Shown here: positions 1 to 8,786 of the stretch, in pieces
How positions within the stretch are numbered: the stretch's first letter is position 1
Layout: each line of letters begins with the position of its first letter
DNA from: Clostridia bacterium
GTDB taxonomy: Bacteria > Bacillota > Clostridia > Acetivibrionales > DSM-2933
NCBI GenBank assembly: GCA_026418275.1
Contig: JAOABQ010000092.1
Span: 1-48,650 of the forward strand
Length of the DNA stretch: 48,650 nucleotides
Direction of reading: 5' to 3'
The notes under the pieces: generated by a model
Databases searched by the model: none
Told to the model about the DNA's origin: nothing
What the model saw: only the letters and a program-made list of their open reading frames with translations
Program-made: the position numbers and the translations under genes

Positions 1-209
1 GGGTACGACTGCCTATAAAAGTTTCCATTAAATTCTTGTAAATATCAAGTTTTCATGTATTGGCTGACTATCCCTAAATTATTGGATATGTCAACCGATG
101 AAATTTTGTAAAAAAGTTTTATGCAACATTACTGAAAAATACTGTAAAATCACATCAGTGTATATATCGGTAAATATGACAGATTAATTAATATCAGGAG
201 GATATAACT

Positions 210-776
210 ATGAATGCCATTCAATTAATGATCGACGAACACAAAGTCATCAAAAGGGTTTTAACTGTAACGAGAAAGCTCTGTATAGGTATTTTAAACG
301 GCAGTCCGGTCCACTTTGATGCATTTCGTGATATCATTGATTTTGTAAGAAATTATGCCGATAAGCATCATCACGGAAAAGAGGAAGATGTGCTCTTTAA
401 AAAGATGTCTGAGGAACTGGGTGAAAAAATGGCCAATGTTACTATTTTCGGTATGCTTGCGGAACATGAACTGGGAAGGCTTTTCATCCTGAACCTTGAA
501 AATGCACTTGAAAAAGTAAAGAATGGTGATCAGGATGCAAAAGTCGACATCATTGCCAATGCCATTGCGTATTCAGATTTGCTCCACAGGCATATTGATA
601 AGGAAGACCATGCAATTTATATGTATGCACAGAACAAGCTTTCTAAAGAATCATTGGAACGGATTGACGAAAAGTGCAGAGAACTGGAAAATGAAGCGTA
701 CAATAAAAAAATTCAAGAGAAATATTTAAGGTTGGCAAATAAGCTGGAAAACCAAACAGGTCAAATCTATCAATAA
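210..776 (+). CDS. Hemerythrin-like (HHE) domain protein
   Basis: An all-helical cation-binding protein of the hemerythrin HHE family, 188 residues, probably cytoplasmic since no signal peptide is visible. The typical spaced His/Glu ligands of a di-iron site are present: IDEHK near residue 9, HHHGKEED near residue 53, EHELGR near residue 92, and HRHIDKEDH near residue 133. Family members bind oxygen, nitric oxide or iron; in strict anaerobes they are usually linked to oxygen or NO tolerance, which is inference here. The start is well supported by an AGGAGG ribosome binding site 7-8 bases before the ATG. It stands alone: the next gene on the same strand begins about 295 bases later. The C-terminal 40 residues are charged and lysine-rich. 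Confidence in the family is high; the physiological ligand is unknown. Confidence 0.88.
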   Translation: MNAIQLMIDEHKVIKRVLTVTRKLCIGILNGSPVHFDAFRDIIDFVRNYADKHHHGKEEDVLFKKMSEELGEKMANVTIFGMLAEHELGRLFILNLENALEKVKNGDQDAKVDIIANAIAYSDLLHRHIDKEDHAIYMYAQNKLSKESLERIDEKCRELENEAYNKKIQEKYLRLANKLENQTGQIYQ

Positions 777-895
777 AATCGAAACTGCCGCATTTGCTTA
801 CGAATATACTATAGATAACGAACTTGATGTGGCACAACTTGATAAATTTTATTTCTCTACCACAATTCCCTCTAATAAATTATACCATTTTTCAT

Positions 896-932
896 ATGAC
901 ATTTGTCATACGCAAGTTATGACTCCTGTCAC
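896..932. promoter_or_regulatory. Two tandem ATGAC-N4-GTCAY inverted repeats
   Basis: Copy 1 at 896-909 reads ATGACATTTGTCAT and copy 2 at 919-932 reads ATGACTCCTGTCAC. The copies start 23 bp apart, about two helical turns, so they present on one DNA face. They lie 140-175 bp upstream of the small membrane protein gene at 1072. A weak promoter (TTGGCC at 938, TATAAA at 960, 16-base spacer) overlaps or follows them. The arrangement suggests an operator for a dimeric regulator, possibly an OmpR-type response regulator. The binding protein is not known. Confidence 0.45.
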
Positions 933-1071
933 TTTTATTGGCCTGCTGTTTTAGAGTATTATAAATATAGAATAAAAAAAGTTTCAGACAAAAAAAATAT
1001 TGATTCGTATATACAATTAAAATGGATTCTTAAGGGAAAAATAATATAGAAATGATGAAAGAGGTGTCACT

Positions 1072-1578
1072 ATGAATAACCGGAATACATTTATTGGCTT
1101 TATATTGCTGATTATTGGGGGTAGCTTTCTCTTTAATAATCTTTTTCACATTAAACTTTTCAGTATGGGAAACCTTTGGCCCATCTTTGTACTAGGTGTG
1201 GGTCTGGCTTTTGAATTCAGTTTCTTTTTATCACGCAGAGCACCGGGACTCCTAGTACCGGGCGGCATATTAACTACCATCGGCTTACTTTTCTTCTTTG
1301 AAACTTTTACCGATTGGAAATTTGCAGCCTACTCATGGCCAATCTACATCCTTGCAGTGGCTGTCGGCTTGTTCCAGCTTTACCTTTTTAGCGGCCGTCC
1401 CAAAGCATTATTGATTCCTATAGGCATTCTCACCACCATTGCCTGTGCATCTTTCTTTTTTACCGTCCTGCACTGGTTCAATACGCACCTTTTCGGGGGA
1501 GCCCTGCTGATTCTTTTGGGAATCGTTTTTATCTTTGGAAGCGGAAAGAGAGATTGTCCCGAAAAAAACCATTGGTGA
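1072..1578 (+). CDS. Small polytopic membrane protein, DUF5668 / LiaI-LiaF-like
   Basis: A 168-residue, very hydrophobic protein with about six membrane segments arranged as repeated short units. Each unit carries a Gly-rich helix with a turn followed by W-P (LWPIFVLGVGLAFEF near residue 36, SWPIYILAVAVGLFQL near residue 88). This is the pattern of the DUF5668 and LiaI-LiaF transmembrane region families, which are often tied to cell-envelope stress regulation. The ATG is preceded by GAAAGAGGTG at a normal distance. A pair of inverted repeats sits upstream and a stem-loop lies downstream. The C-terminus is short and charged. The family is fairly clear; the function is not established. Confidence 0.7.
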   Translation: MNNRNTFIGFILLIIGGSFLFNNLFHIKLFSMGNLWPIFVLGVGLAFEFSFFLSRRAPGLLVPGGILTTIGLLFFFETFTDWKFAAYSWPIYILAVAVGLFQLYLFSGRPKALLIPIGILTTIACASFFFTVLHWFNTHLFGGALLILLGIVFIFGSGKRDCPEKNHW

Positions 1579-1733
1579 AACCAATATGAATTTAATGTAC
1601 TATAAATCTATTTTATGTTGAATATGATAATGGGCAAGCATTTTCCGAACATATTGTGAACACATTAACAATACATGCATAGGCAAAAGTTAAAGATATC
1701 GCAATTACTTTAGAAATTCATTTCAAATTATGA

Positions 1734-1769
1734 AGCGGGTACAATACCTTGAAAAGGATCGTACCCGCT
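1734..1769. terminator. Stem-loop between convergent genes
   Basis: AGCGGGTAC at 1734-1742 pairs with GTACCCGCT at 1761-1769, with an inner CCTT/AAGG pairing in the loop. It lies between the convergent membrane-protein gene and cooS and can serve both. The uridine tracts are weak on either side. Confidence 0.65.
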
Positions 1770-1803
1770 ATTATTTGCACATCATTTAAGGAGCCTTGAG
1801 TGA

Positions 1804-3717
1804 TTAACTTAGCCCCATTGCTTTTCTCTTTTTCACAATATGTGCCTCAATATCATCCGCAATTGCTTTTGGGTCATCTCCAAGTGCAATTTTACCTCCT
1901 GTTAACCCTTCTACGTCTTCTGTAATCAATTTCACCAGATCGGGAGCGCCTGTCAGGAATGGAGTGGGTGACAAATGGGTATAGGTCCCGTAAGCCAGCG
2001 CAAAAAGTCCGTCAATGGTCGCCTTTTGTTCCATCCATTCGGGCGCCGTTACAGCGATCGGCAAATCGGGTATATCCGCATTCAAATGGTCTGCCAGAGC
2101 GGTAACCAGCATGGAGATTCTGCCGGTATCGGTACATGTGCCAAAACTTAAAACCGGCGGAATCTTAAGCATGCTGCAAACTCCCCTGAGTCCTTCCCCT
2201 GCCATATCTATGGCATCTAAGTTGCAAAGTCCCGCTACTTCAAGGGCATGATTTCCACATCCCCCGCTGACAACCAGAATATCCCGCTTAATCAGTTCCT
2301 TGGTGAGATTAATGGTTACATGGTCCTGGGGCCCGTTTCTCAATGTAGAACAGCTTGCCAGTGCCACAACGCCTTTAATTTTACCTTGTGCAATAACATC
2401 TACCAAAGGATCCAGTTTATTTCCCAATGCCTCCAGCACCGCTTCAGTTGAAAAACCGGCAATCGCCTTTTTCTTAATATTGGGGACCTTTGGAACAACT
2501 TTTCCCTTTCTCTTTTTGTAGTTCTCAATTCCCAGCTCAATCATTTTATCCGCAATTCCATTGGCTTCTACCGGATTATATTCAAAGACATGCTGCATAC
2601 CGGGTATTCTTACAAGCTCATTAAGGCTCACCAAAGTAACCTGGTATTTTTCCGCGTAACAATCAATGGACGGAGGCGAACAGTTTTCCTCCATCGCAAA
2701 CACATCCACAGCGCCTGTAGCCAATAGGGGCTCAATGGTCAACCAGTTTCCCATAAGACCTACAAATACGCCATCCATGGGAAATCTCTGCAAAAGTTCC
2801 TGCCCTGTTTCGATGGATCCCACTACTCTTAAGCCCTTTGCTCCTGCTGCCTTCGCCATATCCTGCACTTTTGGGTCCCTGGCTTTTTGAAGGGTTGCCA
2901 CCCCAATCCAAGGCTGGTGCCCGTTAAATACGATATTAATGTATTCCGGGTCCATAATTCCTAAATCCACATCCACCTCATGGGGTTTAGGCGTGCCGTA
3001 CAGTATATCCTGAACCATTTCAAGTCCAATCTGGGCATTATAAATTGTAGAAAGCCCCAGCCTCATAGCCTTTTTCGCCAGAGAGACATAATCCCCGTCT
3101 ACATTGGTAAGACAGCTCGCTACCGCTGTTTGGATTTCAAAAAGAACTCCGGTAGGATATAACCCCAGGTTCCTCCAAACCTCTATTCTTTTTTTAGGTG
3201 CAAAAGCTTCTATCATGGTATTTGGGTGGTCATTATCGATTCTCATCTGATGATCCAGAAATTCTGCAAGTCCGGTTGCCATCGCATTGATATCCTGGTT
3301 GGTATTGATGCCTACCTTTTCACACATCCATCTAAGCTTATTTTGATCGGTGATTGTAAAAGGAGTTCTGCCTTCCGCCGTATACTTGAGTGTTCTATAA
3401 GCCTGGTGTGCATGGTGGCTGTAGGTACCTGCACCCATAATATTTTTTAAGAGCAGATCTCTCATAGCCATGGCATCATTGCCGATGCCGCAAACTCCCC
3501 TATCCGCTCCAGCCTTGTCACTAAGCCTACATGGGCCGTGAGAGCAAAATTTACAGCTCAATCCTTCCAGACAAAACTTACACCGTATTTTTTCCTGGGG
3601 AACCCACCGGTCAAATGAATTGGTGAGTCCGTCTTCCCGTATTCTTTTTAGCATCTCTTCCACCGAATCGTGATAACTTACACGGCCTTCGGTTTTTTCC
3701 CTGATCAATTCACTCAT
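1804..3717 (-). CDS. cooS: Anaerobic carbon monoxide dehydrogenase, catalytic subunit
   Basis: The Ni-Fe-S enzyme that interconverts CO and CO2 with ferredoxin-type electron carriers; cytoplasmic homodimer. From the chosen start the protein has 637 residues, the usual CooS length. The N-terminal cysteine cluster for the B and D iron-sulfur centres is present (C46, C49, C55, C58, C63, C76). It is followed by the family signature MRDLLLKNIMGAGTYSHHAH and by later cysteines in the C-cluster region such as VVSGGCGNHALEVAGLC and SFGTCTDTGR. I chose the ATG at 3717 (MSELIREK) because GGGAGGAAGG lies just upstream; the ATG at 3735 lies upstream of this Shine-Dalgarno sequence. No acs, cooF or cooC gene is next to it, so it may supply electrons or detoxify CO rather than act in an acetyl-CoA synthase complex. 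That role is inference. Confidence 0.95.
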   Translation of the reverse strand: MSELIREKTEGRVSYHDSVEEMLKRIREDGLTNSFDRWVPQEKIRCKFCLEGLSCKFCSHGPCRLSDKAGADRGVCGIGNDAMAMRDLLLKNIMGAGTYSHHAHQAYRTLKYTAEGRTPFTITDQNKLRWMCEKVGINTNQDINAMATGLAEFLDHQMRIDNDHPNTMIEAFAPKKRIEVWRNLGLYPTGVLFEIQTAVASCLTNVDGDYVSLAKKAMRLGLSTIYNAQIGLEMVQDILYGTPKPHEVDVDLGIMDPEYINIVFNGHQPWIGVATLQKARDPKVQDMAKAAGAKGLRVVGSIETGQELLQRFPMDGVFVGLMGNWLTIEPLLATGAVDVFAMEENCSPPSIDCYAEKYQVTLVSLNELVRIPGMQHVFEYNPVEANGIADKMIELGIENYKKRKGKVVPKVPNIKKKAIAGFSTEAVLEALGNKLDPLVDVIAQGKIKGVVALASCSTLRNGPQDHVTINLTKELIKRDILVVSGGCGNHALEVAGLCNLDAIDMAGEGLRGVCSMLKIPPVLSFGTCTDTGRISMLVTALADHLNADIPDLPIAVTAPEWMEQKATIDGLFALAYGTYTHLSPTPFLTGAPDLVKLITEDVEGLTGGKIALGDDPKAIADDIEAHIVKKRKAMGLS

Positions 3718-3853
3718 TGCATCCTTCCTCCCCATTATTTTTCATTATTAGGGTTTCTCTTTGAAAGGTTAAATATTCAAAAACAATGAATGAATGCTTG
3801 CTGCATCAAATTTGGTAGACGGGAACGGTAAAGCCATCCTCTGTAACGGGCAT

Positions 3854-5452
3854 TCAATCGGGTTTGCTGCCATCTGACATTTTATTGTACCCCTCCGCTG
3901 TTTGATTAAAGTGTTTAACAATAATCAGCAAATCCGACATATTCACCGCACCGTTTTGGTCGAAATCCGCATCCCTGGAATAATTGCTATTGCCTTCCGT
4001 GCTGTTGAAATAAACCAACAACTGCATAATATCATTCATATTGATTGCATTATCCTGCACGCCATCAATCAACATGTCCCCAGCCCACATTTTTATCGGG
4101 TTTTCTCTTCCGGAAATCTCACAATCTCTTACAACCTGCACTTTTTTTGTCATGGTGAGGTAATTTGCTTTGGATACTCTAAGAAGGTATCCCTCTTCAC
4201 TTAGAGGTATGTTGTTAAACTCAAAATATCCCTTTTGATTGGTATATACTGTCTTTCCGGTTCCAATCAGTTCAACCTTAAAACCGGCTTTAACCAGTGA
4301 TGCATAAGACCCCTCATAGTAAAAATCACCATCTATAAAACCCGAGACTTTATATCGATCAAAATAAGTTACCCAAAAAAACTCATCCTGCTTTGTAAAT
4401 GAATACATATATTTTGGGTTGTTCACACTGGTTTGGGACGGATATCTTTGAATTGCCTGAAACTTTCTGTTTACCGAAAGGTCTATTGTTCTCATATCTT
4501 CCGGTACCTCAATCACTTCCCTTTCATTCCATTCCAATTCCGGGTGGGAATTTAAACAAGGCGGTTCAGAAAATGTGCTTAGTGTATCCCCTTCAAGGAT
4601 ATACCCGCTGTAATGGTGTCCATTTGGATTTCTGATTTCCTGCTTCGGCCACATGGTATCCCTTGCTTCACGTCCGCCATGTATGATGCTTTCATAAAAC
4701 CGGGGAGCATACTGGGGCATTTCATTCCGGATATTTTTGATGGCTTCCGTGACAAACAGGTCTGCTGCCGCATGATCTCCAAGCCGGTCCGAATGAGAGG
4801 TGGTATAGATATGGGAAGGCATAAAACGGGTAATCACATCCCTAATATCTCCTAAAAGATTAGCCCTTGTGTAATCCGCACTTTTTCCATATACCAAACT
4901 GTGATAGTCTTTTACTTCAACAAAGGGAGCAGCAGGGTATCCGTTTTTATGTATACTTGGCCAGGTTATGGGATCTTCAGATGTAAGACCGTAGGTTTTG
5001 GTATTGGAATTATAATTGCTTGTAGAAAAAATCTGGCCACTTTTATCATAGACTGTCTTTTCAGGAATACTGTCCCCATAACCTAGAAAAATGACATTAT
5101 CCTTATCCGCTTCAAGATTAAGGCCTACATTGAGCCCTAAATACCTTAAAGCATCTACACTTTCACAAATACGCATATGTCCGAAATGGGTTCCCCGGTA
5201 ATAGGCGTCGTAATGTCTGCTTCCCCAATAATCGCCATTGGCAATAATCACTACCACTACCTTTTTACCCGCATTTTTTGCATGCTCAATCATACCTGCA
5301 AACATCAGCGTTTCATCATCCGGATGGGGAGCAACAATCATAACTGTTTCCTCTAGGCTTGCTTCAGCAAAACTCTGAGGAACTCTACTCAGACACGTGA
5401 ATAAAAAAACAATGATACATAAGCAATAAAGAATCTTCGATATTTTTTTCAT
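3854..5452 (-). CDS. Secreted PIG-L/LmbE-type deacetylase with C-terminal type I dockerin
   Basis: A 532-residue exported protein with four parts. Residues 1-29 are a signal peptide (MKKISKILYC, hydrophobic core, then SFAEA). Residues 36-250 form a PIG-L family metal-dependent N-deacetylase domain with the zinc motif APHPDDE at 41-47 and the second ligand region SHSDRLGDH at 219-227. Residues 368-442 resemble a carboxypeptidase regulatory-like beta sandwich (VSGFIDGDF... NQKGYFEFNNIP). Residues 457-518 are a two-repeat dockerin. The second calcium loop is canonical (D496, D498, N500, D507); the first (D463-D474) has Val at position 3 where Asn/Asp is usual. The dockerin implies attachment to a cohesin scaffold, so the enzyme probably deacetylates a polysaccharide or glycoconjugate outside the cell. 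Start supported by GAAGGAG ten bases upstream. The substrate is unknown. Confidence 0.88.
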   Translation of the reverse strand: MKKISKILYCLCIIVFLFTCLSRVPQSFAEASLEETVMIVAPHPDDETLMFAGMIEHAKNAGKKVVVVIIANGDYWGSRHYDAYYRGTHFGHMRICESVDALRYLGLNVGLNLEADKDNVIFLGYGDSIPEKTVYDKSGQIFSTSNYNSNTKTYGLTSEDPITWPSIHKNGYPAAPFVEVKDYHSLVYGKSADYTRANLLGDIRDVITRFMPSHIYTTSHSDRLGDHAAADLFVTEAIKNIRNEMPQYAPRFYESIIHGGREARDTMWPKQEIRNPNGHHYSGYILEGDTLSTFSEPPCLNSHPELEWNEREVIEVPEDMRTIDLSVNRKFQAIQRYPSQTSVNNPKYMYSFTKQDEFFWVTYFDRYKVSGFIDGDFYYEGSYASLVKAGFKVELIGTGKTVYTNQKGYFEFNNIPLSEEGYLLRVSKANYLTMTKKVQVVRDCEISGRENPIKMWAGDMLIDGVQDNAINMNDIMQLLVYFNSTEGNSNYSRDADFDQNGAVNMSDLLIIVKHFNQTAEGYNKMSDGSKPD

Positions 5453-6188
5453 AAACTATACGCTCCTTCTATCTCTCTTTATATGCAGTTTTAATTGCTG
5501 CAATAAACGAATTCAACCGCACTTTGTCTATATAAGCAAAAAACATTCCTCCCTTCAATGTTTGTTTTTATGCTGTATGCTTTAACCTAGCATCATACAA
5601 ATCTACATATTTCTTACCCACCATTATCCAAAATTAACTTTTTTTCTATATCGACATTTGTATTACTATTTATGATACCGAGATTCCATGAGGGCAACTG
5701 ATACTGCCCTTTAAAATAATGCAATCAGTCCGTCAGATCATTGTGATACTTGCTTTTTAAAGAGAGGGTTTTCTATACCGTTTTAATAAAATTATTCCGG
5801 TAAAAAGGTAAGAAAGTATATTTTGGATATTCATAAACTAATATAATGTTCCACAAAGTGACAAAATTTGAGTGGGGGATAAAAGATTAATTTTCTAATT
5901 TTTTAGAACTTTTTATATAAGTGTTCCATACAGCTTTGAAAAGCTAATACATACTCCTATTATAGTTATACCCTCAAGCATTGAAGGCACAATATAAGAT
6001 TTTTAGTGCGGTATATCATTCAATGAAAAATAAAAAAGGATTTACCAAACCGTACCTGGTTGGAAAAACCCTTTTATCCGTACTACTGTATATTGTCTAT
6101 TAATTTTATATAATCATTGTGACTTGTACTTCTTAAGATATATGTCCCTCTTCATATGAATGTCATTAAGAAACCTCTTCCGTAAAAC
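5453..6188. other. Long intergenic region without a gene
   Basis: AT-rich 736-base gap between the PIG-L gene and the germination operon, both read leftwards. I see no convincing reading frame on either strand. Apart from the stem-loop at 6026-6076, no RNA structure was recognised. The promoter of the PIG-L gene should be at the left end. Confidence 0.6.
6026..6076 (-). terminator. Intrinsic terminator of the germination operon
   Basis: Read on the minus strand, AAAAGGGTTTTTCCAACC pairs imperfectly with GGTTTGGTAAATCCTTTT and is followed by a T-rich tail (TTTTTTATTTTT). It sits about 110 bases beyond the last operon gene. Confidence 0.6.
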
Positions 6189-7298
6189 TTAGGAAGCAGA
6201 CTTCCGTTCCTTGGTATCTTTTTTTCTAAACCTTGCTGCAGCCAATATAAGGATGGTAAGCCCAAACGTAACAAGCCAGGAGTACTCTCTAAAGTACTCC
6301 GTTTCCAGTACTACCGCACTCATTAGATTGGGGGGCAGCAGGCTGATATTGAATATCAAAATGGCAAAGGGCAGGATAAGGGGCTTATCATACTCCAGCT
6401 TGAAGGCCTTTTTAAATACATAGATAATAAAGTAAAAGCCTACTGCTATATAAAGGAGCGCAGCCGCTGCCCATATCAGTACAAATATTGACTCAATTCT
6501 TTGGAAGAATCTACCGTAGTTTATAAGCCTTGCAAGATGATAAATGGGAAGAGCCCTTTCCACCCCATTGGGGAAAGGGATAGTAGCTGCATAGATAAAA
6601 GCGGCTAGGATAAGAAAAAATGATGAAAATCCCAGTGCTGCAAATCCTGAGGTTTTAAAATTTTTATGTGTCTTAATAAAGGGTATCAATAAAAACACCA
6701 GAATAAACTCACTAAAGATAGATACCTTAGGTATTCCGTTTACAAAAATCGAATAAGAACCTTTTCCCATAATCGGTAAAAGCAGCGACAGATCCATAAA
6801 TGGCATAACAGCAATCATAATAATCATAAACCCGGTTGCCACAATGGGAATCACGAAGGCATGAAACCTAGCAATGGCCTCCAGTCCGAAATAGGCTGCC
6901 ACAATCATTCCGACAAGGAAAAACAGTGAAACGAAGCTAATGGGAGAAACAGTAAGCGCCACAATTTTCATATTTTCGGTAAATGTTCTAAAATATACAG
7001 ATGTTGTGTATATCAGAAAAACAACAACGACCGTTCCAACCAGAATCCGCCCGATGCCTCCCCCCAGATACTCCCCTACGTCCAACAGGTCTTTACCCTC
7101 AAACCTTTTATAAAGCTTCGTAATAATAAAAAACAGCAAAAATGTCAGGAGGGATATATATATAGCAAGCATCCAAGCTGCATTGCCTGCTTCTTCCTCC
7201 ATCTTTCTGGGGAAGTTTAAGAATATTTTGGTACAGATCATATTGATGAGAATGGTTACCACTTCCCATCGACCAAATACAATTTTCTTTTCCATCAT
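6189..7298 (-). CDS. Spore germination receptor subunit B, GerAB/ArcD/ProY permease family
   Basis: Integral membrane subunit of a germinant receptor, 369 residues, with about ten hydrophobic helices of the amino acid/polyamine-type permease fold. It opens with VFGRWEVVTILINMICTKIFLNFPRK, a typical GerAB beginning in which helix 1 holds the ligand-pocket region, and contains LLDVGEYLGGGIGRILVG near residue 75. In spores it lies in the inner membrane with the A and C subunits, and B subunits are thought to bind the germinant. The gene is last in the operon, one base after the small 2TM gene, so translation is probably coupled. The order A-C-small-B differs from the commonest A-B-C order. Two consecutive ATG codons open the frame and either could start. 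The nutrient recognised cannot be told. Confidence 0.92.
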   Translation of the reverse strand: MMEKKIVFGRWEVVTILINMICTKIFLNFPRKMEEEAGNAAWMLAIYISLLTFLLFFIITKLYKRFEGKDLLDVGEYLGGGIGRILVGTVVVVFLIYTTSVYFRTFTENMKIVALTVSPISFVSLFFLVGMIVAAYFGLEAIARFHAFVIPIVATGFMIIMIAVMPFMDLSLLLPIMGKGSYSIFVNGIPKVSIFSEFILVFLLIPFIKTHKNFKTSGFAALGFSSFFLILAAFIYAATIPFPNGVERALPIYHLARLINYGRFFQRIESIFVLIWAAAALLYIAVGFYFIIYVFKKAFKLEYDKPLILPFAILIFNISLLPPNLMSAVVLETEYFREYSWLVTFGLTILILAAARFRKKDTKERKSAS

Positions 7299-7299
7299 A

Positions 7300-7476
7300 T
7301 CACTCTCTTATAAATAATGAATAAATAGGCAGTGCCAGTATGGACAATGCTAAAGCAAATACCATAAAAGCACCCAGGCGGTTTCTTCTTTTCCAGGTCC
7401 ACCACCCATAACTTACCGTATATAAAGCAATAAAGCATAAAAGTAAAACAATGAGTATATTGGAATAAGAAATCAT
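7300..7476 (-). CDS. 58-residue two-helix membrane protein of the germinant receptor operon (candidate D subunit)
   Basis: A short complete frame between the C and B subunit genes. Its ATG overlaps the stop of gerC as ATGA (7473-7476), and its stop is one base before gerB, so it is embedded in the operon and translationally coupled on both sides. The product has two hydrophobic stretches, roughly residues 5-22 (ILIVLLLCFIALYTV) and 37-54 (FMVFALALSILALPIYSL), joined by a basic, Trp-rich loop (GWWTWKRRNR). It ends in IRE. Small two-helix 'D' proteins in or beside gerA-type operons are known in Bacillus and Clostridium and modulate receptor function. This gene fits by size, topology and position, not by recognised sequence. 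Confidence that it is a real gene is high. Confidence 0.82.
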   Translation of the reverse strand: MISYSNILIVLLLCFIALYTVSYGWWTWKRRNRLGAFMVFALALSILALPIYSLFIRE

Positions 7477-8786
7477 TTTACTACCGCCTCCTTACTCTGG
7501 GAGTCAACAGAAGGCAAGGAACGGATCAAGAGCCCGGGTCGCCTTACTTTCAAGTCCACATCCACATTAAACACGGAATCCTTATATCTTGCTTTCCAAT
7601 GAAAATCCTGCCATTCCTGCCATGTAAGAAAGTTTTTCTTAAGATATCCTCCAAATCCGCATATATCTGAGTGGTAATCTTTTGCCGTTTTGTTGAGGTA
7701 TCTTAAGATTCCGGTTTTTATAAAATTCTCCGAAGCTTCTTCAAGGGTTTTCAGGTTTTCCCCTTTTTCATAATTGACGGTGCTTTGGATGGACAAAATA
7801 TCTGCCTCCAATATAACCTTAGTATTAATTTGAGGCTTTCCGTCCACCATTTTCGTATTGTGCCTCGGCTTCCTGCTTTGCCTGATATTTAAGAGGACAA
7901 ACCTATCCTTTACTTTGGGATCCGGGATGGTTACGAAGGCATATCCGTATTCCCCTGTAGTCATCAGGTGATACATAGCCTCTTCTCCGTCCAGTTCCCC
8001 TACCATCTTATCCCCGTCAAAGACTGCCAGACCCATGATTTCTCCCTTTACCTCCCCTGTCTTAGTTACGTCACCCGCCTTAAAATCGCTTTCCAACGGG
8101 TGAGTCCTCCCCTTCTCCCTATAGGTCGCGTTTTCCACATTAAAATCCTTAGAGGACTCAAATTTATTAACCCCCGCCAGGATAGCAACCGCTTGGCGGT
8201 AAAGAGATTCGGAATAATTGTAAAAATAGTGAAACTGGGAATTGGCCGTCATCGCAGTATACTGGTATCCCCGGTAACTTAGCTCGTAATATTTCCCGGG
8301 ATTGGGCTCCAATTCCGGCTTGATGCTTCTGATATATTCCTCTGCCTCCCCTCTCGCCACCACAACATACATATTGGGCCGGAACTCCCTTCCCCGGGCC
8401 ATCGCATGAATGTACGGCTCAACTCCCTGCTGTGCCAGTTCCTTGGAAAAAACGATGGCTTTTATATGGGAAAGGTTCACCTGCCGGCTGACAAAGGTAT
8501 TTACCATATTAAGTCCGGAGAAAATACTGGGCGATTCTATGGTGGTTAGGATGAAGGATTTCTCTTCACCCCCGCCTCCTCCGCCACCTTCGCCCCCGCC
8601 TTGGGGCTTGGCAATCTGGAAGGTCAGTTTTATAAAGTTGGTTTTTCCCTTATCAATTCCAATCGCCATGACATAGGCAAGGTCATCTACTTCCCTCCGG
8701 TCGAAGCAGCCTGTAAAGAGGCTTGTGAATATAAACACAACAAGTACCATAGATATAATTCGTTTTATCCTATGATTGGGTTTCAT
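7473..8786 (-). CDS. Spore germination lipoprotein, Ger(x)C family (subunit C)
   Basis: The C subunit of a nutrient germinant receptor, a lipoprotein on the outer face of the spore inner membrane, 437 residues from the chosen start. The N-terminus has a basic and hydrophobic leader ending in the lipobox LFTGC, followed directly by FDRREVDDLAY, the conserved Ger(x)C opening. The C-terminal part carries the usual three-domain Ger(x)C sequence, with DFHWKARYKDSVFNVDVDLKVRRPG close to the end. A Gly-rich tract (GGGEGGGGGGG) about 40 residues after the lipidated Cys is an odd local insertion. I prefer the ATG at 8786 (MKPNHRIKR) because AAGGAGG abuts the earlier ATG at 8798. It overlaps the end of the A gene by 17 bases and the next small gene by 4. 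Confidence 0.92.
   Translation of the reverse strand: MKPNHRIKRIISMVLVVFIFTSLFTGCFDRREVDDLAYVMAIGIDKGKTNFIKLTFQIAKPQGGGEGGGGGGGEEKSFILTTIESPSIFSGLNMVNTFVSRQVNLSHIKAIVFSKELAQQGVEPYIHAMARGREFRPNMYVVVARGEAEEYIRSIKPELEPNPGKYYELSYRGYQYTAMTANSQFHYFYNYSESLYRQAVAILAGVNKFESSKDFNVENATYREKGRTHPLESDFKAGDVTKTGEVKGEIMGLAVFDGDKMVGELDGEEAMYHLMTTGEYGYAFVTIPDPKVKDRFVLLNIRQSRKPRHNTKMVDGKPQINTKVILEADILSIQSTVNYEKGENLKTLEEASENFIKTGILRYLNKTAKDYHSDICGFGGYLKKNFLTWQEWQDFHWKARYKDSVFNVDVDLKVRRPGLLIRSLPSVDSQSKEAVVK

Noticed and set aside
3790..3853. Short coding-like stretch after the dockerin stop (PVTEDGFTVPVYQI)
   Set aside because: Dockerin is already complete with two repeats before the stop; an extra 14 residues is too little to support a frameshift.
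8410..8676. A plus-strand frame with a polyproline stretch
   Set aside because: The polyproline is the reverse complement of the Gly-rich tract of GerC; no ribosome binding site or other support.
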